Source of the DNA: Sulfurovum sp.
GTDB lineage: Bacteria > Campylobacterota > Campylobacteria > Campylobacterales > Sulfurovaceae
Assembly (NCBI GenBank): GCA_024763175.1
Contig: JANTGA010000010.1
Span: 1-34,043 of the forward strand
Reading direction: 5' to 3'
DNA: 34,043 nucleotides
The translations under genes were made by a program, and so were the position numbers. The notes beneath the pieces are model-generated. The model searched no databases and was not told where the DNA came from. It saw only the letters and a list, made by a program, of their open reading frames with translations. Shown piece by piece: positions 30,981-34,043 of this stretch. Numbering within the stretch: position 1 is the first letter of the stretch; each line of letters begins with the position of its first letter.

Positions 30981-31394
30981 CTACAGATAGAAGGTACACT
31001 CATCATCGACATCATAGTCAAAATAGCCATTCAGATCGGTCACACCCGTAAGCCCTGAAAAGCAATCGTAGGATATCCCGGATACACCGGTATTGTCAGC
31101 ATAATCGATATAGAGATTGTCTGTAAAAAATATCGTTCCATCATATCCTGTCAAATCGAATGAGCAGCTATCACCCGGATAGAATAGAAAGCCGCCATCC
31201 GGATCTGTCACGCCTGTCCCCGAATCGCACAGATAGGGCACACCCACTGCCGGCCCCATATCCCCGTCCAGATAGAGTATGCTGGGGGCAGGCGGTGGTG
31301 GCGGAGGCACATATCCTCCGCCACCACCGCCTCCACAACCACTCAAGATCACTGCAGCTGATGCCAAACCAGCCAAAAATAGTAACTTTTTCAT
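30981..31394 (-). CDS. Small lipoprotein with poly-Gly/poly-Pro linker and two Cys-bracketed repeats
   Basis: A 137 aa exported lipoprotein. The signal peptide ends in the lipobox LSGC with lipidated Cys20. Directly after it come seven Gly (21-27), YV, and six Pro (30-35). Two imperfect repeats make up the rest (about 39-81 and 94-137). Each has LY-[LI]-D, then Y-x-C, GVTD, G-x-F and a second Cys: Cys56/Cys77 and Cys111/Cys133. Tyr, Asp and Gly are abundant and basic residues are nearly absent after the signal peptide, so it is strongly acidic. No family is recognised. Each Cys pair could form a disulfide and the Asp-rich loops could bind calcium, both inferred. AAGGAG precedes the ATG, with TATAAT at 31423-31428 on the minus strand. 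Confidence 0.8.
   Translation of the reverse strand: MKKLLFLAGLASAAVILSGCGGGGGGGYVPPPPPPAPSILYLDGDMGPAVGVPYLCDSGTGVTDPDGGFLFYPGDSCSFDLTGYDGTIFFTDNLYIDYADNTGVSGISYDCFSGLTGVTDLNGYFDYDVDDECTFYL
31290..31332. repeat. 18-bp perfect inverted repeat formed by Gly and Pro codons of the lipoprotein gene
   Basis: Arms 31290-31307 and 31315-31332 are exact reverse complements (AGGCGGTGGTGGCGGAGG and its complement) around the 7-base loop CACATAT. The arms encode the Pro tract and the Gly tract, since CCN codons are complementary to GGN codons. It is the most stable hairpin I noticed in the window, about 60-100 bases into the coding sequence. Confidence 0.9.
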
Positions 31395-31422
31395 CAGATC
31401 TCCTTAAAATGTATTTAAGAAA

Positions 31423-31428
31423 ATTATA
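31423..31428 (-). promoter_or_regulatory. Candidate -10 element of the lipoprotein gene
   Basis: TATAAT on the minus strand, 28 bases before the ATG at 31394, followed by AAGGAG (about 31400-31405). There is no convincing -35, and the surroundings are AT-rich. Confidence 0.4.
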
Positions 31429-31482
31429 TGCTCTACTAGCTTATATACTTATAAAATAATTTTACGATAGATGCATAAAGTA

Positions 31483-32493
31483 TCATCTGTTACTTTTCAG
31501 GAGTGCTGCGATCTGCCGGCTCCCATCCCTCTCGACCATATCGATCAGCCCCTGACTTGCTCTCTGCATCGACTGATCCAGCAGCGACAAAATCTGCATC
31601 TCGTCAATTTCGTCCTCCCTCATCAACCAGGCCAATCCTTTGTCTGTCAAAAATTTGGCATTGTAATACTGATGATCACCTGCTGCATAGGGGTAAGGGA
31701 TAAACAGAGCCGGGAGACCCGCGGCAGAAAGCTCCCACAGTGTCGATGCCCCCGCCCTGGCAACAGCAAAATCGGCTTCATTCATCAAATCTGCAAGATG
31801 CGTCGTAAACCCAAACACTTCTGCTTCGACCCCCAATGCGGAGTAGTTTTTTCTGACTTTGTCAATATTTTTTTCTCCTGCCTGGTGGATGATCCCTATT
31901 CCCTTCTCTTTGAGTTTTGGTGCCAAAGAGAGTGCCAGCTCATTGATCGCCTGTGCCCCCTGTGACCCGCCCAAAAAGATGATCTTTTTGACTCTGCTGC
32001 GGATGTGCGCCTGCTCAAAGAAGATCGATTTGATCGGATATGCGTGGATCGGGCTCTCCTCGAGATAGGAGGAGACGAAGGCAGCAGCTGAGGACTTGAG
32101 CATCTTGTTGAGTGAGCCCAATGCGGCATTTTGTTCGTGGATGACCAGAGGAATACCCTTGAGCCTGGCAGCAAAGGAGGTCGCTGCCGCAGAAAACCCG
32201 CCGACAGAAAAGACTACCTTGGCATGATGCTTGTCCAGAAGCCTCATCGCTTCCCTCGTCGCACGAAAAAGCATCATCAGCGATTTGATCTTTCCTGTCA
32301 ACCCCTGGTTGACCACGCCTCTGGTTTCCAGAAAATAGGTAGAGGCAAAATCATCATCCTCTCCAAACCACTGCCTGTCCTGTCCTGCGGTCGACCCGAT
32401 ATAGATCAGCTGCTCACCCTTCAGCTGCTCTTTGACTGCCTTGATGATCACCAGATGACCGCCTGTCCCTCCGCCCGTCATCACGATACTCAT
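31483..32493 (-). CDS. murG: UDP-N-acetylglucosamine transferase MurG
   Basis: Peripheral inner-membrane glycosyltransferase that adds GlcNAc to lipid I to make lipid II; 336 aa, slightly shorter than the E. coli protein (355). The N-terminal Gly-rich loop is MTGGGTGGHL. HEQNAALGSLNKML is the acceptor-side motif, FLGGSQGAQAINE the linker loop, and ARAGASTLWELSAAGLPALFIPYPYAAGDHQYYNAKFL the UDP-GlcNAc-binding region. Its ATG overlaps the ftsW stop (ATGA), so the two are translationally coupled in the usual division order. Confidence 0.97.
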   Translation of the reverse strand: MSIVMTGGGTGGHLVIIKAVKEQLKGEQLIYIGSTAGQDRQWFGEDDDFASTYFLETRGVVNQGLTGKIKSLMMLFRATREAMRLLDKHHAKVVFSVGGFSAAATSFAARLKGIPLVIHEQNAALGSLNKMLKSSAAAFVSSYLEESPIHAYPIKSIFFEQAHIRSRVKKIIFLGGSQGAQAINELALSLAPKLKEKGIGIIHQAGEKNIDKVRKNYSALGVEAEVFGFTTHLADLMNEADFAVARAGASTLWELSAAGLPALFIPYPYAAGDHQYYNAKFLTDKGLAWLMREDEIDEMQILSLLDQSMQRASQGLIDMVERDGSRQIAALLKSNR

Positions 32494-33722
32494 ATCTGCG
32501 CCTCTTTTCGGGTGGCAGCGGGTGCTTTTTTGCTTGGCTTCTTTTGACGTATTCTTTTTTTGGATATCATCAACACCATTCCGATCGCGATACTGTTTGC
32601 CAGGATCTGCGAACCCCCGTAGCTGAGGAAAGGCACAGCGATGCCTTTGATCGGTGTCATCCCGCTGATCCCATAACTGTTGACGATCAAGGCCAAGCCG
32701 ATCAACAGTGCGACTCCAACCGTAAAAAGTGCATAGTGAGGCTCTCGCACATCCGTTGCGATCTTGTTGAGCCTGAAGATGATGAAGAGGAAGACCGATA
32801 TCACCAGCAGTAGCCCCACAAAGCCAAACTCTTCTGTCAGGCCGGAGAGCACAAAGTCCGTATGCACTTCTGAGACATACCCCAGTTTGAACTGTCCATT
32901 TCCCAATCCCTGCCCGAAAAAACCTCCATTTTCGATCGCATTGAGAGAGTTGGAGATCTGGTAAGGCTCCTTCCCCGCTGCGATGTGCAATTGTTTGGTG
33001 GCTTCAAAGGGAAGAAAAGAGAGGATCGTATCCTGCACTGTGGACCACCAGCTCAATACCCGCTTGATCCGGTGGGGCGCCATCCAGATCAACCCTGCGA
33101 AAGCAACAAGACTCAAGCTGAGCATCACCCAAAAAAACTTCATACTCCGTCCGGCAAGAACAAAAAGTACCATCAGCGCTCCCGCCAGCACAACAACTTG
33201 CCCCAGATCTTTTTGGAAGACTGCGATCAGCAAGACAGCCAAACCAAAAATGACGAGATAAGGCAGAAGCATTTTAAACTCTTCCCAGAGACTTAGCTTC
33301 TCTTCTGTGATCAACCTGCGCGCAAAACTCCACGAAAGAAAGAAGACAAATCCGACTTTGAAAAACTCTACCGGTGCGATCGAAGCCGGACCCAGGTGTA
33401 TCCAGCGCTTCGCACCTCCCACCTCTTTGACCATCGATGCAGGCATAAATTGCATCGCCACCATCAAAAAGAAAAAAAGAAAAAAGAGTGCAAATCCGAT
33501 CTTGCTGAACCAAATATCCGGATCAAGCTTACTGATCAAAACCATCACAATCAATCCAAGCAAAACAGAGGCAGCCTGACGAATAAAAAAGTGCATATCT
33601 CCATATGGATGATTCTGCATCACATTCTGGTGCAGTACCACATAGGTCGTGAGAGAGTAGCTCATCAACAACGAAAGCGTCATCAGGATAACCACTCCGA
33701 TCAGTAACTGTTTGTCAATCAT
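32490..33722 (-). CDS. ftsW: Peptidoglycan glycosyltransferase FtsW
   Basis: Polytopic SEDS protein, 410 aa from the chosen ATG at 33722, which polymerises septal peptidoglycan with its cognate class B PBP. Features are GGAKRWIHLGPASIAPVEFFKVG, FQKDLGQVVVL, FFGQGLGNGQFKLGYVSEVHTDFVLSGLTEEFGFVG (Asp in HTDF is the essential SEDS residue) and PFLSYGGSQILANSIAIGM near the end. A TTG at 33767 would add 15 residues but has no ribosome site, whereas the shorter start places the first helix near the N-terminus as in the family. The C-terminus is basic (KKRIRQKKPSKKAPAATRK). Its likely partner, the PBP2/FtsI-type gene, starts divergently 122 bp away. Confidence 0.95.
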   Translation of the reverse strand: MIDKQLLIGVVILMTLSLLMSYSLTTYVVLHQNVMQNHPYGDMHFFIRQAASVLLGLIVMVLISKLDPDIWFSKIGFALFFLFFFLMVAMQFMPASMVKEVGGAKRWIHLGPASIAPVEFFKVGFVFFLSWSFARRLITEEKLSLWEEFKMLLPYLVIFGLAVLLIAVFQKDLGQVVVLAGALMVLFVLAGRSMKFFWVMLSLSLVAFAGLIWMAPHRIKRVLSWWSTVQDTILSFLPFEATKQLHIAAGKEPYQISNSLNAIENGGFFGQGLGNGQFKLGYVSEVHTDFVLSGLTEEFGFVGLLLVISVFLFIIFRLNKIATDVREPHYALFTVGVALLIGLALIVNSYGISGMTPIKGIAVPFLSYGGSQILANSIAIGMVLMISKKRIRQKKPSKKAPAATRKEAQI

Positions 33723-33843
33723 CAGGCTTCTTTCAGGTTTTGGAATATTGAAGCGTATTTTATCCAATAAATAGTCAAACTGAAGATAGATTTAACTAAA
33801 ATATCACTTATCTTTTGGTGCAGGAAAAAACGGTGAAGAAAAA

Positions 33844-34043
33844 ATGCTAGAAAAACAGACAGAGGAGATGCGCCAGAGGAGGGGCAAAAAGCTCTATATG
33901 CTCTATATCCTCTTCGTTATTCTGATTGCTATTTTTCTTTTCAGCGTCTTTCGCACCATCACTTCTGGTCGCCATATGCCCTCTTCGGTTTCGACCATTC
34001 ACGATCGTTCACTTCGGGGGGAGATCATCTCAAAAGACGGATA
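33844..34043 (+). CDS. Class B penicillin-binding protein (PBP2/FtsI-type), 3'-truncated by the window edge
   Basis: First 66 residues of a class B PBP. MLEKQTEEMRQRRGKKLYMLY is the cytoplasmic start. A single membrane helix follows (YILFVILIAIFLFSVF), then SVSTIHDRSLRGEIISKDG, matching the R-G-x-I-x-x-(D/K)-x-G opening of the periplasmic dimerisation domain of FtsI/PBP2. The transpeptidase domain is outside the window. It is divergent from ftsW, its probable partner in septal synthesis. The ATG is preceded by GGTGAAG, a modest ribosome site. FtsI versus PBP2 (elongation) cannot be settled from this piece, but the neighbourhood favours FtsI. Confidence 0.88.
   Translation, partial: MLEKQTEEMRQRRGKKLYMLYILFVILIAIFLFSVFRTITSGRHMPSSVSTIHDRSLRGEIISKDG

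Overview
The window looks like a chromosomal segment of a Campylobacterota (epsilonproteobacterial) bacterium, most like the Sulfurovum/Sulfurimonas group. This rests on the style of the proteins and on gene neighbourhoods (alaS-maf-pbp1A; a GlnA without the adenylylation tyrosine; a Nif3-like / C4 zinc-ribbon / waaA run). It is an inference from sequence reading alone, and no database was searched. Coding density is very high, no gap exceeds about 125 bp, and I saw no rRNA, tRNA, CRISPR array or insertion sequence.

Region 1 (1-8792) is an extracellular polysaccharide locus. It holds the end of an MBOAT O-acyltransferase, its SGNH-type partner, three family-2 glycosyltransferases, an EpsG-like polymerase, an oppositely oriented PF14907-type nucleotidyltransferase, and a Wzc-like chain-length regulator / BY-kinase with a C-terminal tyrosine cluster. 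Together they could build, polymerise, O-acylate and export a surface polysaccharide. The flippase and outer-membrane exporter are not in view.

Region 2 (8845-19333, all on the minus strand) is a long housekeeping block. In transcription order it holds a U32 peptidase/TrhP-like protein, purE, a glutaredoxin-like protein, glyQ, a Nif3-like protein, a zinc-ribbon coiled-coil protein, waaA, a DUF167 protein, an RluA-family pseudouridine synthase and ffh. An AT-richer accessory insert (10304-12517) splits it. The insert holds a DUF234-type ATPase with a nuclease-like C-terminus and a McrB-N-like gene interrupted by an in-frame TGA at a probable Trp codon.

Region 3 (19334-21777) carries divergent promoters, a histidinol-phosphatase-type PHP gene and glnA, ending in a perfect hairpin. 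Region 4 (21778-30856, minus) holds alaS, a CopD-like membrane gene and maf; then an AT-rich antitoxin/PIN-toxin pair and a headless fragment resembling an SMC-type ATPase C-terminus; then a tightly coupled bioF - ABC ATPase - PBP1A set. The PBP1A has an unusual acidic tail of about 200 residues.

Region 5 (30981-34043) has a small repeat-containing lipoprotein gene whose Gly/Pro tract forms an 18-bp perfect hairpin, then murG and ftsW (minus), and divergently the start of a PBP2/FtsI-type gene (plus). The most unusual items are the lipoprotein, the nonsense-interrupted McrB-N-like gene with its ATPase partner, the toxin-antitoxin/SMC-remnant island and the convergent antisense overlap in the polysaccharide locus.
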